Of a DNA stretch of 64,000 bases, positions 40,670 to 61,290 are shown one piece after another (positions within the stretch are counted from its first letter, which is position 1; every line of letters starts with the position of its first letter). The notes beneath the pieces are model-generated. The model saw only the letters and a program-made list of their open reading frames with translations. It made no database searches and was not told where the DNA came from. The stretch is from Corallococcus sp. NCRR (GTDB taxonomy: Bacteria > Myxococcota > Myxococcia > Myxococcales > Myxococcaceae), in NCBI RefSeq assembly GCF_026965535.1, contig NZ_CP114039.1:6510001-6574000 (forward strand), read 5' to 3'. The translations under genes and the position numbers were made by a program.

Positions 40670-40716
40670 AGCCCCCCTTGCTGCGCGTCCCCGTTGCGTC
40701 TTGCTGGGTGCTGCCT

Positions 40717-42549
40717 TCAGCGGCCGTTGGCGGACGCGGTCGTCAGCGCGCGCGCCTGGCCGATGAGACGGACGAACTCGGTGCGGTCGGAGTCGCCGGC
40801 CACGGCGCCCTCCGCCAGCTTCTGCGTGGTGGCCAGGCTCCAGCCCTCCGCGGCGGGCGCGGCGCGGAGGATGTCCGCGGTGGCGGCCACGGCGACGGCG
40901 AAGCGGAAGTCATTGGAGGCGGCGTCCATGGACGGCTTCAGGTTGGCGCGGGTGAGCGGGAAGGCCTGCTCCTTCGCCTCCGTGCCGTTGGGCGCCTTGG
41001 CGCGGATGCGCACCGTGGCCAGCTCCTGCGGCGCCTCGGCGGTGAGCTCCACCTCGTAGAGCGCCGTCACGGTGTGGCCCGCGCCAATCTCGCCCGCGTC
41101 CACCTTGTCGTCGCGGAAGTCCTTGTCCGCGATGTCGCGGTTCTCGTAGCCCATCAGGCGGTAGCGGCTGACGGCCTTGGGGTTGAACTCCACCTGGAAC
41201 TTCACGTCCTTCGCGATGACCTCCAGCGTGCCGGTCAGCTGCGTCTCGAAGACCTTGCGCGCCTCCTTCATGCTGTCCACGTAGAAGCTGTTGCCGTTGC
41301 CCTTGTCGGCCAGCTGCTCCATCAGCGAGTCGTGGTAGTTGCCCATGCCGAAGCCCACCGTGGTGAGCGTGACGCCCTCGGCCACGTACTTCTCGATGCT
41401 GGACAGCATCTGCTTCGGGGAGAGGTTGGGGCCGATGTTGGCGTCGCCGTCCGTGAGCACCACCACGCGGGACACCACGCCGCCCGCCGCCTTCTTCACC
41501 GCGTGCTTGTAGGCCGCCTCCATGCCGGAGCCCATGGCCGTGCCGCCACCGGCGACCAGCGTGTCCAGCGCCGCGTGGATCTTCTTCACGTCCGTGGCGG
41601 GCGTGGGGGGCAGCACGTCCCGCGTGGAGCCCGCGTAGGTGACGAGCGCCACGGTGTCGTTCTCATTGAGGTTCTTCACCGCGACCTTGATGGACTCGAT
41701 GGCCAGCGGCAGCTTGTCCGACGACGCCATGGAGCCGCTGGTGTCCACCAGGAACACCAGGTGCGCGGGCTTGCGCTGCGACCTGGAGACGACCTTGCCC
41801 TGCACGCCCACGCGCACGAACTGGCGGCGCGCGTTGAAGGGCGAGGGCGCGCCCTCCAGGTGCACCGTGAACGCGCCTTCCTCCGGCGGCGTGTAGCGGT
41901 ACTTGAAGTAGTTGACGAACTCCTCCACGCGCACCGCCTGGGTGGGCGGCAGCTGGCCGTTCTGTAGGTAGCGCCGCGCCATGGAGTAGGAGGCCGTGTC
42001 CACGTCCGCCGCGAAGGTGGACAGGTTGTCCTTCGCCGTCTCGGTGAAGGCGTTGGCCTTGTAGGTCTCGAAGACGTTGCCGCCCTCGACCTGGGACTTG
42101 TCGTCGGTCAGCTCCCTCTTGGACTTCTCCATCGGCTGCTGCAAGGGGGCCGGGGCCACGGCGCCCATGGCCGTGGCGCCGCCCGCGCCAGCCATCACCT
42201 TGCCCGGCGCACGGCGCATCGCCGGCTCCGAAGGAGGGGCGGCCAGGGACGCGGACGGGGCGCTGTCGTATTCGGCGTCGGCGACGGGCGAGGGCGCGGC
42301 GGCTTCACGGACCTTCTTCCGGGCCTCGGCCGGGGCCGGGGTGGAGGGGGGCGGAGGCGCCATCTGGGCGGTGGCGAAGTCCTCATCCTTGGGGGCGCTC
42401 TGGGTTCTCGCCACGGCCTGGGGCTTGAGCTCGTTGCGCGCCGATACGCCCTGCGCCGGCTCCAGCGAGGAGCACGCGCCCGCGAGGCTGGCGCAGAGGA
42501 GGGCACCACTGACGAAGGACACGCGGCGCTTCGAGAAGAAAGGGGACAT
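40717..42549 (-). CDS. VWA-domain lipoprotein (YfbK-like)
   Basis: A 610-aa protein. A signal with lipobox ([17 protein letters not shown]) is followed by about 120 residues of Pro/Ala/Glu-rich linker. The YfbK-type N-terminal module covers about 160-240 ([20 protein letters not shown] and [16 protein letters not shown]). The VWA domain (about 260-440) has an intact [18 protein letters not shown], then the Thr/Asp sites TYAG and [12 protein letters not shown]. The C-terminal DUF3520-type region ends the protein. Such proteins are surface or periplasmic and bind protein partners through Mg2+; the ligand is unknown. The strong terminator follows its stop. Confidence 0.9.
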   Translation of the reverse strand: MSPFFSKRRVSFVSGALLCASLAGACSSLEPAQGVSARNELKPQAVARTQSAPKDEDFATAQMAPPPPSTPAPAEARKKVREAAAPSPVADAEYDSAPSASLAAPPSEPAMRRAPGKVMAGAGGATAMGAVAPAPLQQPMEKSKRELTDDKSQVEGGNVFETYKANAFTETAKDNLSTFAADVDTASYSMARRYLQNGQLPPTQAVRVEEFVNYFKYRYTPPEEGAFTVHLEGAPSPFNARRQFVRVGVQGKVVSRSQRKPAHLVFLVDTSGSMASSDKLPLAIESIKVAVKNLNENDTVALVTYAGSTRDVLPPTPATDVKKIHAALDTLVAGGGTAMGSGMEAAYKHAVKKAAGGVVSRVVVLTDGDANIGPNLSPKQMLSSIEKYVAEGVTLTTVGFGMGNYHDSLMEQLADKGNGNSFYVDSMKEARKVFETQLTGTLEVIAKDVKFQVEFNPKAVSRYRLMGYENRDIADKDFRDDKVDAGEIGAGHTVTALYEVELTAEAPQELATVRIRAKAPNGTEAKEQAFPLTRANLKPSMDAASNDFRFAVAVAATADILRAAPAAEGWSLATTQKLAEGAVAGDSDRTEFVRLIGQARALTTASANGR

Positions 42550-42693
42550 GGGCGGCTCCGGGACGACGGGAGGAAGTCAGCGTGCCCCTGGAAACGACCG
42601 ACCTCCGGAATGGGTTTATCCGGTGAATTTTTCCCGGGGCCTGACGTGGGCCGCGCTTGCGTGGGGGGACCCCATTTGCGACGGTCCCCGGCC

Positions 42694-43185
42694 ATGGAGA
42701 CGACACGACCGTTCCGGATTCTGGGCATCCAGCAGATCGCCATCGGGGGGCTCGACAAGGGCGCCCTGCGCAAGCTGTGGGTGGACACGCTGGGCCTCAC
42801 CGCCCACGGCACCTACCGCAGCGAAAAGGAGAACGTGGACGAGGACATCGTCGTGGCGGGCGCGGGCCCCTTCAAGGTGGAGGTGGACTTGATGCAGCCC
42901 GTCAATCCCGACGGCCGTCCCAAGGTCCACGACCCCGCGCTCAACCACGTGGGGCTTTGGGTGGACGACCTGGCGGTGGCCGTGAAGTGGCTGGAAGGGC
43001 AGGGCATGCGCTTCACGCCCGGCGGCATCCGCAAGGGCGCGGCGGGCTTCGACGTGTGCTTCATCCACCCGAAGGCCAGCGATCAGTTCCCGCTGAGCGG
43101 CGAGGGTGTCCTCATCGAACTGGTGCAGGCCCCGCCGGAGATCATCCGCGCCTTCGAGCAGGCCGCGGCCAGCGCGGCGCACTGA
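42694..43185 (+). CDS. VOC family (lactoylglutathione lyase-like) protein
   Basis: A 163-aa VOC protein with two beta-alpha-beta-beta-beta halves: [20 protein letters not shown] at the start and [20 protein letters not shown] in the middle. Metal-ligand positions are plausible (Gln/His in the first strand, His in NHVG, Glu in [10 protein letters not shown] near the end). It resembles glyoxalase I, but the substrate cannot be fixed. ATG 42694 is chosen. Its last 44 bases overlap the stop region of the convergent acyltransferase gene. Confidence 0.85.
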   Translation: METTRPFRILGIQQIAIGGLDKGALRKLWVDTLGLTAHGTYRSEKENVDEDIVVAGAGPFKVEVDLMQPVNPDGRPKVHDPALNHVGLWVDDLAVAVKWLEGQGMRFTPGGIRKGAAGFDVCFIHPKASDQFPLSGEGVLIELVQAPPEIIRAFEQAAASAAH

Positions 43186-44269
43186 GCAGCCACTGTCCGG
43201 CGCGCGCGAAGGCCTTCTTGCCCGCGCGCTCCACCGGATCCCACGCGACGCACAGCACGAACGTGCACGCGATGAGCAGCGCGAGCAGGCCCGTGTACTT
43301 CAGCCACCCACTGGAGTCGCCCCACAGCTTCTGGAACGAGAAGACGCCGAAGACGCGGTAGTACAGCAGCATCTCGTGGAAGAAGTACGCGGACAGCGAC
43401 GCGGTGCCGAACACCTCCAGGAAGCGCCGCGCGCGGGAAGGCTTCGCGTCCGGCGCCATCTGTCCCTCCACCCACAACAGCACGAGCAGCACCGCGCAGA
43501 CCCACATGAAGCGGGTGGCGGAGTTGGACGGGTTGGTGACGAAGAAGCGGTGGGGCGGGTAGAGGTCGTTGAGCACGCCCGGCATCAACGTGCCCACGAG
43601 GCCCAGCGCGATGAGGAAGCCCAGGGCCCGCGCCAGGCCCTTGCGGCCCCACGCTCCCGCGATGCAGCCCGCGAAGGCGCCCAGCCACGCGAAGCCCACC
43701 CACGGCACCAGCGGGAAGGGGGCCCAGTTGGACTTGCGCAGGAACGACGCCCAGGGCTCGCCCGCGGAGTCGCTGAAGGGCGCGAGCGCGAACGCCACCA
43801 TCGCCAGGACGAACGCGGTGCCCGCGAGCACGCGCGGACGCGGGGCCAGCAGCGCGGCCATGGGCAGGGTGAGCAGCAGGCACAGCCCCACGCAGTGGAG
43901 GATGTCCAGGCGCAGGAGCCACACGGGCTCGGAGCGGATGGGGAACCACACCCAGTTGACGAGCGCGGCGACGGCGAACACCTCCGTGATGCGGCGCAGG
44001 TTGCGGCGCACGCGCTCGTTCAGCACGCCCGAGGCGGCGCTGCGCACCAGGAGCAGGGCCAGCGCGAACCCGGCGGAGAAGATGAACGCGGGGGCCACCA
44101 GCCCGTCCACCTTGAGCAGCCGTCCGGTCCACACGCTCTTGCGCAGCTCGGGGGTGAGCAGCACGAGCGCATGGGTCTGGATCATGAAGAGGACGGAGAG
44201 GCCGCGCAGCCAGTCGATGGCGCGCACGCGCTCGCGGGAGGCGGGGACGGCGGAGGGCAGGGTGCTCAC
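43142..44269 (-). CDS. Acyltransferase-like integral membrane protein (HGSNAT/DUF1624-like)
   Basis: A 375-aa protein with about ten membrane spans. The first is preceded by [20 protein letters not shown], the motif of the heparan-alpha-glucosaminide acetyltransferase/acyltransferase-3 superfamily, where Asp and a later His act in acyl transfer. [20 protein letters not shown] and [13 protein letters not shown] fit the same fold. It probably O- or N-acylates an envelope glycan. GTG 44269 begins the protein just before the first conserved segment; the frame is open further upstream into the neighbouring gene without conserved features. It overlaps the VOC gene end by 44 bp on the opposite strand. 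Confidence 0.75.
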   Translation of the reverse strand: MSTLPSAVPASRERVRAIDWLRGLSVLFMIQTHALVLLTPELRKSVWTGRLLKVDGLVAPAFIFSAGFALALLLVRSAASGVLNERVRRNLRRITEVFAVAALVNWVWFPIRSEPVWLLRLDILHCVGLCLLLTLPMAALLAPRPRVLAGTAFVLAMVAFALAPFSDSAGEPWASFLRKSNWAPFPLVPWVGFAWLGAFAGCIAGAWGRKGLARALGFLIALGLVGTLMPGVLNDLYPPHRFFVTNPSNSATRFMWVCAVLLVLLWVEGQMAPDAKPSRARRFLEVFGTASLSAYFFHEMLLYYRVFGVFSFQKLWGDSSGWLKYTGLLALLIACTFVLCVAWDPVERAGKKAFARAGQWLLSAPRWPRPARRRG

Positions 44270-44337
44270 GGGGGGCGCTACCCTACGTCGGTCCCGCGGA
44301 CGGATGCACGCGCCCGCGGGACCGGGAACTGCTTGGA

Positions 44338-46179
44338 CTACCAGCTGACGGCGTCGAGGTAGACCGAGCCCTTCCACGTGCCCTTCGTCTGGAACTCCAC
44401 GCCCAACTGGTACAGCGGGCTGGTGGAGCCGGAGGGCAGCTTCACGGTGATGGCGTTCCAGGCGCCGGCCTTGAGGTTGCTCACGGGGATCCAGTTGCCC
44501 GTCCAGCGCCAGTTCGCGGAGGCGCCTTCCAGGGTGTAGGGCTGGACGCCGGTGATGCCGCTGCCGGTGGGCAGCCACAGCTGGAACGTCACCGTCTTGC
44601 CGGACGGCACAGCCGCGTTGGACACGGCCACGGTGCCGTTGCCGGACGTGCCGTTGAAGGGCACGGCCAGCGAACGGATGCCCGCGGAGGCCCTGGCCGT
44701 GGTGCTGCTCACGGCCGACAGCGCGGCGCCGCCAGCGCTCCAGCCCTGCGCGCTGGACTCGAAGCCGTACTTCGACGGGTCGGCCGGGGTGCCCGCGTCG
44801 GAGGAGCCGGTGCCGCCGTCAGTGCCTGCGTCCGGACGCGTGCCGCCGTCCACGCCGCCGTCGGAGGTGCCCGCATCGGCCGGCGGGGTGCCAGCGTCCA
44901 CGGTGCCGCCATCGGTGGATCCGCCGCCGCCCGGGGACGGGAGCGTGGTGCCGGCCGCGGGCAGGGTGAGCCCGCCCGCGTTGAGGAACGTGCCCGCGCG
45001 CTGCTTCAGGTACGGCTGGCCGTCGGTGCCCTGGTCGTTCTGGTAGGAGCTCTGGCCGCCCGCGCCCGCGCCGTACAGCATTGCGACGACGCCCACGTTG
45101 GCGAACTTGCGCCGGTGCGCATCACCACTTGTGCCGAAGAAGTACTCGGTGCGGTTGTCCTTGTAGCCCTGGCGCGGCCCACCGCTGTTGTTGATGTTCA
45201 GGTGGTTGGAGTTGCCCAGCGGGATCTGCCACAGCATCCAGCGCTTGCCGCTGGTCTGGTTCCAGAGGCGCAGCCACTCCGCGTAGCGGTTGTACGAGCG
45301 CGACGTGAGGGACGCGGAATCGCTCATGTCCCACGTGTGGTCCGCGCCCTGCGTGAGCCGGTAGAAGTCCGCGTCGCGGTCCAGCGGATCGCCCACGAGC
45401 ACGTCGTAGGTGGCGCCGGTGACGTTGGTGCCCAGTCCCAGCGGCTTGAGGAAGTTGACGACCTTGTCCACCTCCGGCTGGAGCGGATCCGTGAGCGAGT
45501 TGAACGCGATGTCCTTGCCGCTGGCCCACGCGGAGATGTGCAGGCCCAGCACGACGTTGTTCGCGCCCACGGCCTTGCGCAGCTGGAGGAACGCCAGGCT
45601 CCAACCCGCGACGGTGTTGGGCAGGCCCGCGAGCTCCGGCATCCCCGAGGAGGCGATGGCCGCGGGGGCGTTGGGGTTGGAGGCCGTCTGGAACTGCATG
45701 AAGCCGACCGCGTCCGGCTCCACGTGGAGGATGACCGGGCTTCCGAAGGCCTTCGCGCGCTGGAGGAGCAGCTTCACGTCCTCGAAGTAGCTGCGCATGG
45801 TGGAGGCGTTCTTCAGCTTCGCGAGCGTCTCCTGCTCGCCGCCGCCCGGCTCACCGAAGAGCTGGTAGTAGGTGACGACGGGGACGTAGCCCTGCGCCTT
45901 CGTCTCCGTGAAGAAGCTGGCCGCCCAGCTGCCGTCACGGGCGCCGTAGCCCCAGTTGTCCGCCCAGCCCTTGGTGAAGTAGCGGTAGCGCGCGTCCCAG
46001 GGGACGTTGCTGTCGCGCATCCAGTTCTGGCCGGCCTCCTCGAAGAGGCCCACCATCAAGCGATTCTGGAAGGCCGGGGGCACGGGGCCCTGCACACCCG
46101 TGGCGGCCTGGGCGGACATCGCCCCGAGACACGTCAGCGTCAGCAGCGCCGCGAAGGCGCGTCGAATGGTGTTGGTCAT
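44338..46179 (-). CDS. Secreted two-domain protein with carbohydrate-binding-like C-terminus
   Basis: A 613-aa secreted protein. The signal peptide ends AMSAQAAT. The catalytic-looking domain (about 25-405) has barrel-like strands: LMVGLFEEAGQNWMRD, YVPVVTYYQLFGEPGGGEQE (possible acid residue), SPVILHVEPDAVGFMQFQ and WMLWQIPLGNSNH. It looks like a TIM-barrel glycoside hydrolase, but no family is certain. A linker rich in DGG/DAG repeats (about 415-460), typical of myxobacteria, leads to a beta-sandwich of about 150 residues (KYGFESSAQGW to SVYLDAVSW) resembling CBM_4_9-type modules. Probably acts on polysaccharide of prey or soil. Confidence 0.7.
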   Translation of the reverse strand: MTNTIRRAFAALLTLTCLGAMSAQAATGVQGPVPPAFQNRLMVGLFEEAGQNWMRDSNVPWDARYRYFTKGWADNWGYGARDGSWAASFFTETKAQGYVPVVTYYQLFGEPGGGEQETLAKLKNASTMRSYFEDVKLLLQRAKAFGSPVILHVEPDAVGFMQFQTASNPNAPAAIASSGMPELAGLPNTVAGWSLAFLQLRKAVGANNVVLGLHISAWASGKDIAFNSLTDPLQPEVDKVVNFLKPLGLGTNVTGATYDVLVGDPLDRDADFYRLTQGADHTWDMSDSASLTSRSYNRYAEWLRLWNQTSGKRWMLWQIPLGNSNHLNINNSGGPRQGYKDNRTEYFFGTSGDAHRRKFANVGVVAMLYGAGAGGQSSYQNDQGTDGQPYLKQRAGTFLNAGGLTLPAAGTTLPSPGGGGSTDGGTVDAGTPPADAGTSDGGVDGGTRPDAGTDGGTGSSDAGTPADPSKYGFESSAQGWSAGGAALSAVSSTTARASAGIRSLAVPFNGTSGNGTVAVSNAAVPSGKTVTFQLWLPTGSGITGVQPYTLEGASANWRWTGNWIPVSNLKAGAWNAITVKLPSGSTSPLYQLGVEFQTKGTWKGSVYLDAVSW

Positions 46180-46236
46180 GGGGGCGCTAGTACGCTCCGG
46201 CGCCCTCAGTCCTTCCGCTGATGCCCCTCGCGTTCC

Positions 46237-46261
46237 CCTGACCGTCCACTTCCCGGTCAGG
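46237..46261 (-). terminator. Weak hairpin after the NRPS gene
   Basis: A perfect 8-bp stem (CCTGACCG with CGGTCAGG) and 9-base loop, 23 bp past the NRPS stop on the minus strand. No T-tract follows, so it could only slow or process the transcript. Confidence 0.35.
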
Positions 46262-46283
46262 CCAGCGGTGGCTCCCTGGACCG

Positions 46284-58343
<12,060 letters not shown>

Positions 58344-58514
58344 GTCGACGCGCCACCCCCGACAAAGGGGGTGGTGGACTCAGGACCGCCCGGGGAAGCG
58401 CAGGCGGGTCAAACAGGGGCGGCGCGTGTCTCGGATTAAGAGACCCTGAGGCAGCGCACGCAAAAATTTGGCGCGGTGTTCGTGTATGCAATTTGTTCCG
58501 TTATTGCTGACATT
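58344..58514 (-). promoter_or_regulatory. Upstream region of the NRPS gene, AT-richer
   Basis: 171 bp between the DUF3105 gene stop and the NRPS start, both on the minus strand. The part at 58460-58520 is unusually AT-rich for this genome (AAAAATTT, GCAATTTGTTCC). Read on the minus strand, TTGCAT is followed 17 bases later by AATTTT, a possible weak promoter. Confidence 0.3.
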
Positions 58515-59069
58515 TCATGGAGGGCAGGTCAGTCCTGGTTCATTGGCGTCTACATCCTGCAGCGCGAGCAGACACGTGAGCGCGTCCGGATCCACGGAGT
58601 CCATCAGGTAGGTGCGGCGCCACAGCAGCGCCGCGAAGCGCTTGGGCAACTGCGAGTCCGGCGTGACGAGCGCGCGGCGCACGCCGTTGCTGCCTACCGC
58701 GGCCTTCGCCATCGCGGCCTCCAGCTTCGCGACCTCGTCGGGGCAGCCCTCCGGACAGTTGTAGAGGAACACCGCGTGGCCGTGCTCCAGGTTGTGGATC
58801 CACGAACAGCGCGGCTGCTCCTCGGTGTAGTTGCGGCACGACAGCCACGTGGAGCAATGCAGGCCGGAGTTGGGCGGGTTCTCACCGTTGCCGCACGCGG
58901 TGCTGCCGCACGAGCTCACGTGATTGGCCGGCGACGTGTCCGAAAGCGGGAACGAGTACCGCTCGCAGGCCTCGCCACCGGGGTTGGGCGGATCATCGTT
59001 CGTCGAACCGCAGGCGAGACACAGCGAGAAGAGGAGGGCGGGGAGGGCGCGAGTCATCCCCTCCGTCAT
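58515..59069 (-). CDS. DUF3105 family lipoprotein
   Basis: A 184-aa lipoprotein. The signal ends in a lipobox (ALLFSLCLACGSTND). The DUF3105 hallmarks follow: ENPPNSGLHCSTW, then SWIHNLEHGHAVFLYNCPEG (HNLEHG), and a C-terminal RTYLMDSVDPDALTCLLALQ. Six or more cysteines suggest disulfides. The family is widespread and its role unknown. ATG 59069 is used; ATG 59057, preceded by GGAGGGG, is also possible and keeps the lipobox. Confidence 0.85.
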   Translation of the reverse strand: MTEGMTRALPALLFSLCLACGSTNDDPPNPGGEACERYSFPLSDTSPANHVSSCGSTACGNGENPPNSGLHCSTWLSCRNYTEEQPRCSWIHNLEHGHAVFLYNCPEGCPDEVAKLEAAMAKAAVGSNGVRRALVTPDSQLPKRFAALLWRRTYLMDSVDPDALTCLLALQDVDANEPGLTCPP

Positions 59070-59090
59070 ATCGCAACGGCCCTGGGCGCC

Positions 59091-60191
59091 TCAGCCCGGC
59101 GCCACGCCGCGCCGCTCCACGTCCCGGTCGCTCAGCCCCCGGAAGCCCAGGGCGTCCATCATGCGCAGGAAGTCCGCGGGAGGCAGGCTGCCGCCCGTGG
59201 CTCGCGAATGGCCATGCGCGAACGAGCCTCCCATCGGCGGCAGGTCCAGGCCCCGCAGCAGGGCGAGCAGGTCCACGGGCTCGCGGCTTCGCAGCACGAA
59301 GTTCACGCGGCCGGGCAGGTAGCCCGTGTTGGCGGCGACGACGATGTGGTCCGGCAGCCGCTGTATCCAGCGCATGGCTACCAGCGAGTGCACCTGCGCC
59401 TCGGAGCTGAACAACAGGAGCGCCAGGTTGCCCGCGAAGCGCGGCGGCGTCTTCGCGCACCGGGCCACCTCGCGCTGTACCTCCAGGCGGCAGTCGCGCA
59501 GCGCGTCCACGCCGGGCACGCGCCCCTCCGCGATGTCCGTCGCGTTGCCCGCGCGCAGCAGCACCTGCATCGCCAGCGGCGCCGCGAACCGGCTGGAGCG
59601 GCGGGCCGCGTTGAGCAGCGCCACCGCCTCCGTGATGGACGAGCGCTTCGCCCGCCGCAGCGCGTCCTTGAGGAACGGCATCGGCGCGTCCGCGCCCAGG
59701 TCCGCCACCGTCCCCAGCACCGCCAGCCACTCCAGTGGGCCCGGCACGATGAACGAGGACGTGAGCACGTACGTGAGCAGGCTCGTGTTCGCCACGGGCG
59801 CATGGCCGTAGGCGGTGAGCACCCGCGCGTCGGGCGGGAACGCCTCCGACGCGTGGTGGTCCACCACCAGCGTGGGCACGCCGGGCAGCAGCGGCTCCGC
59901 GCGGCTGCCCATGTCCAGCACCACCAGTGCCTCCGTGGAGGAGGCTCCCAGGCGCTCCAGGAAGCCCGGGTGGTGGACGTCCTCTCCCTTGCCCGGCAGG
60001 CGCGCCGTCGGCCGGGCGCCCAGCGACTGGAGTGCGCGGAGCATCAGCACTCCAGAGGTGAGCCCGTCCACGTCCGTGTGCGGCACGACGAGCACGTGCT
60101 TGTCCCGGCACGCTTCCAGGAACTCGCGCGCCTGGTCCATCGCCGCCTCTGGCGCGGGCCAGTGCGCATCCTTCGTGTGTCCTAGAAGCAT
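59091..60191 (-). CDS. DHH family phosphoesterase (RecJ-like)
   Basis: A 366-aa DHH phosphoesterase. Motifs in order: HVLVVPHTDVDGLTSG (HxDxDG), EALVVLDMGS (Asp), TLVVDHHASEAF (DHH) and LAVLGTVADLGAD. The C-terminal part ends with a DHHA1-like segment, GSFAHGHSRATGGSL. These residues bind two Mn2+ and hydrolyse phosphodiesters, as in RecJ exonuclease, oligoribonuclease or cyclic-dinucleotide phosphodiesterase; without the OB and RecJ-specific domains the substrate is open. It starts at ATG 60191, divergent from a UV-repair gene across 118 bp. Confidence 0.88.
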   Translation of the reverse strand: MLLGHTKDAHWPAPEAAMDQAREFLEACRDKHVLVVPHTDVDGLTSGVLMLRALQSLGARPTARLPGKGEDVHHPGFLERLGASSTEALVVLDMGSRAEPLLPGVPTLVVDHHASEAFPPDARVLTAYGHAPVANTSLLTYVLTSSFIVPGPLEWLAVLGTVADLGADAPMPFLKDALRRAKRSSITEAVALLNAARRSSRFAAPLAMQVLLRAGNATDIAEGRVPGVDALRDCRLEVQREVARCAKTPPRFAGNLALLLFSSEAQVHSLVAMRWIQRLPDHIVVAANTGYLPGRVNFVLRSREPVDLLALLRGLDLPPMGGSFAHGHSRATGGSLPPADFLRMMDALGFRGLSDRDVERRGVAPG

Positions 60192-60309
60192 GAAGGAAAG
60201 CTGTCACTGCCTGTAGCAGCACGGCAGGGCGCGCCCGTCGAGGCTGGTTGCCCTCCGGACGGCCCCACCGCTGCGGTCGCACGGCCCGAGCGTGGTGACC
60301 TTTGCTGGC

Positions 60310-61245
60310 ATGGAAGGCCCTTCGAGCTACCGCCTGGGCTACGTGGCCCAATCCCTGACGCTCGGCGTAAGCGCCGGTCACACCTGCCGCCTCGCCACGG
60401 CGACGCCGCAGAGACTGGAGGCGCTCGCCGCGCAGAACCTGGAGGAGCTGGAGCAACTGCTGCGCTTCAACGCGGAGCACGCCATCCACGTGTTCCGCAT
60501 CGGGTCGTCGCTCATCCCGTTCGGCTCACACCCGGTGAACACGCTGCCCTGGTGGAAGACCTTCGCGGGGACCTTCGCCACGCTGGCCCGCATCGCGCGC
60601 CAGTCCCACCAGCGGCTGTCGCTGCATCCGTCTCCGGCCGGCGCGTCGCTGTCCTCGCGCCACGAGCGCGTACGCGACGCCGCCATCGCGGAGCTGCGCT
60701 ACAGCGCGCGCGTGTTGGACCTGTTGGAGGCGGGGCCCGAGTGCCGCGTCGTCATCCACGTGGGCGGCGCCGCCCCCAGCCGCCCGGAGGCGCTGGACGC
60801 CGCGCACCGGATGCTGGACTCGATGCCGGAGGACCTGCGTCAGCGGCTCACCATCGAGCACGATGACAAGGTCTGGACCGCTCGCGAGGTGCTGCCGCTG
60901 GCCCGCGAGCACGGCGTCCCCATGGTGGGGGACAACCTGCACAACGCGGTGCTGCCGTCGGATCCACCCATGTCGGTGAAGGAGCTGGTGCGCGAAGCGT
61001 CCACCACCTGGCGCGCGCTGGACCTGCGGCCCAAATTCCACCTGGCGTCACAGAAGGCGGGCGGGCGGCCCGGCGCGCACTCGGACCTCGTCGACCCGGT
61101 GGACTTCCGCGCCATGGTGGCCGCGCTCGACGGGCCCGCGGACTTCATGCTGGAGGCGAAGGAGAAGGACCGCGCGGTTTTCGCACTGCGTCGGGAGGCG
61201 ATGTCGCAACGTCCACACAAGGGACAGGGCGCGCGGGCGCCGTGA
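60310..61245 (+). CDS. uvsE: UV damage endonuclease UvsE/UVDE
   Basis: A 311-aa TIM-barrel endonuclease that nicks DNA 5' to UV photoproducts, an alternative to UvrABC. Family features: RLGYVAQSLTLGVSAGHTCR at the N-terminus, FRIGSSLIPFGSHPVNTLPW, LSLHPSPAGASLSSRHERV (metal His), VVIHVGGA, RLTIEHDDKVWTAREVLPLA (Glu) and VPMVGDNLHN. The C-terminus has GAHSDLVDP and FMLEAKEKD with ligand His and Glu. ATG 60310 gives the usual start; GTG 60292 is in frame upstream. Divergent from the DHH gene, which could share regulation. Confidence 0.92.
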   Translation: MEGPSSYRLGYVAQSLTLGVSAGHTCRLATATPQRLEALAAQNLEELEQLLRFNAEHAIHVFRIGSSLIPFGSHPVNTLPWWKTFAGTFATLARIARQSHQRLSLHPSPAGASLSSRHERVRDAAIAELRYSARVLDLLEAGPECRVVIHVGGAAPSRPEALDAAHRMLDSMPEDLRQRLTIEHDDKVWTAREVLPLAREHGVPMVGDNLHNAVLPSDPPMSVKELVREASTTWRALDLRPKFHLASQKAGGRPGAHSDLVDPVDFRAMVAALDGPADFMLEAKEKDRAVFALRREAMSQRPHKGQGARAP

Positions 61246-61290
61246 CTTCGCGGGTGCGAGGGCAGGGCACTTCCCATAGTGTCCGCGCCC

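Noticed and set aside
58344-58514. Small RNA or riboswitch upstream of the NRPS
   Set aside because: AT-richer but with no stable conserved-looking fold. It is better explained as a promoter region.
60192-60309. LexA/SOS box upstream of uvsE
   Set aside because: I looked for a LexA-type palindrome between the two divergent genes and found none that is convincing.
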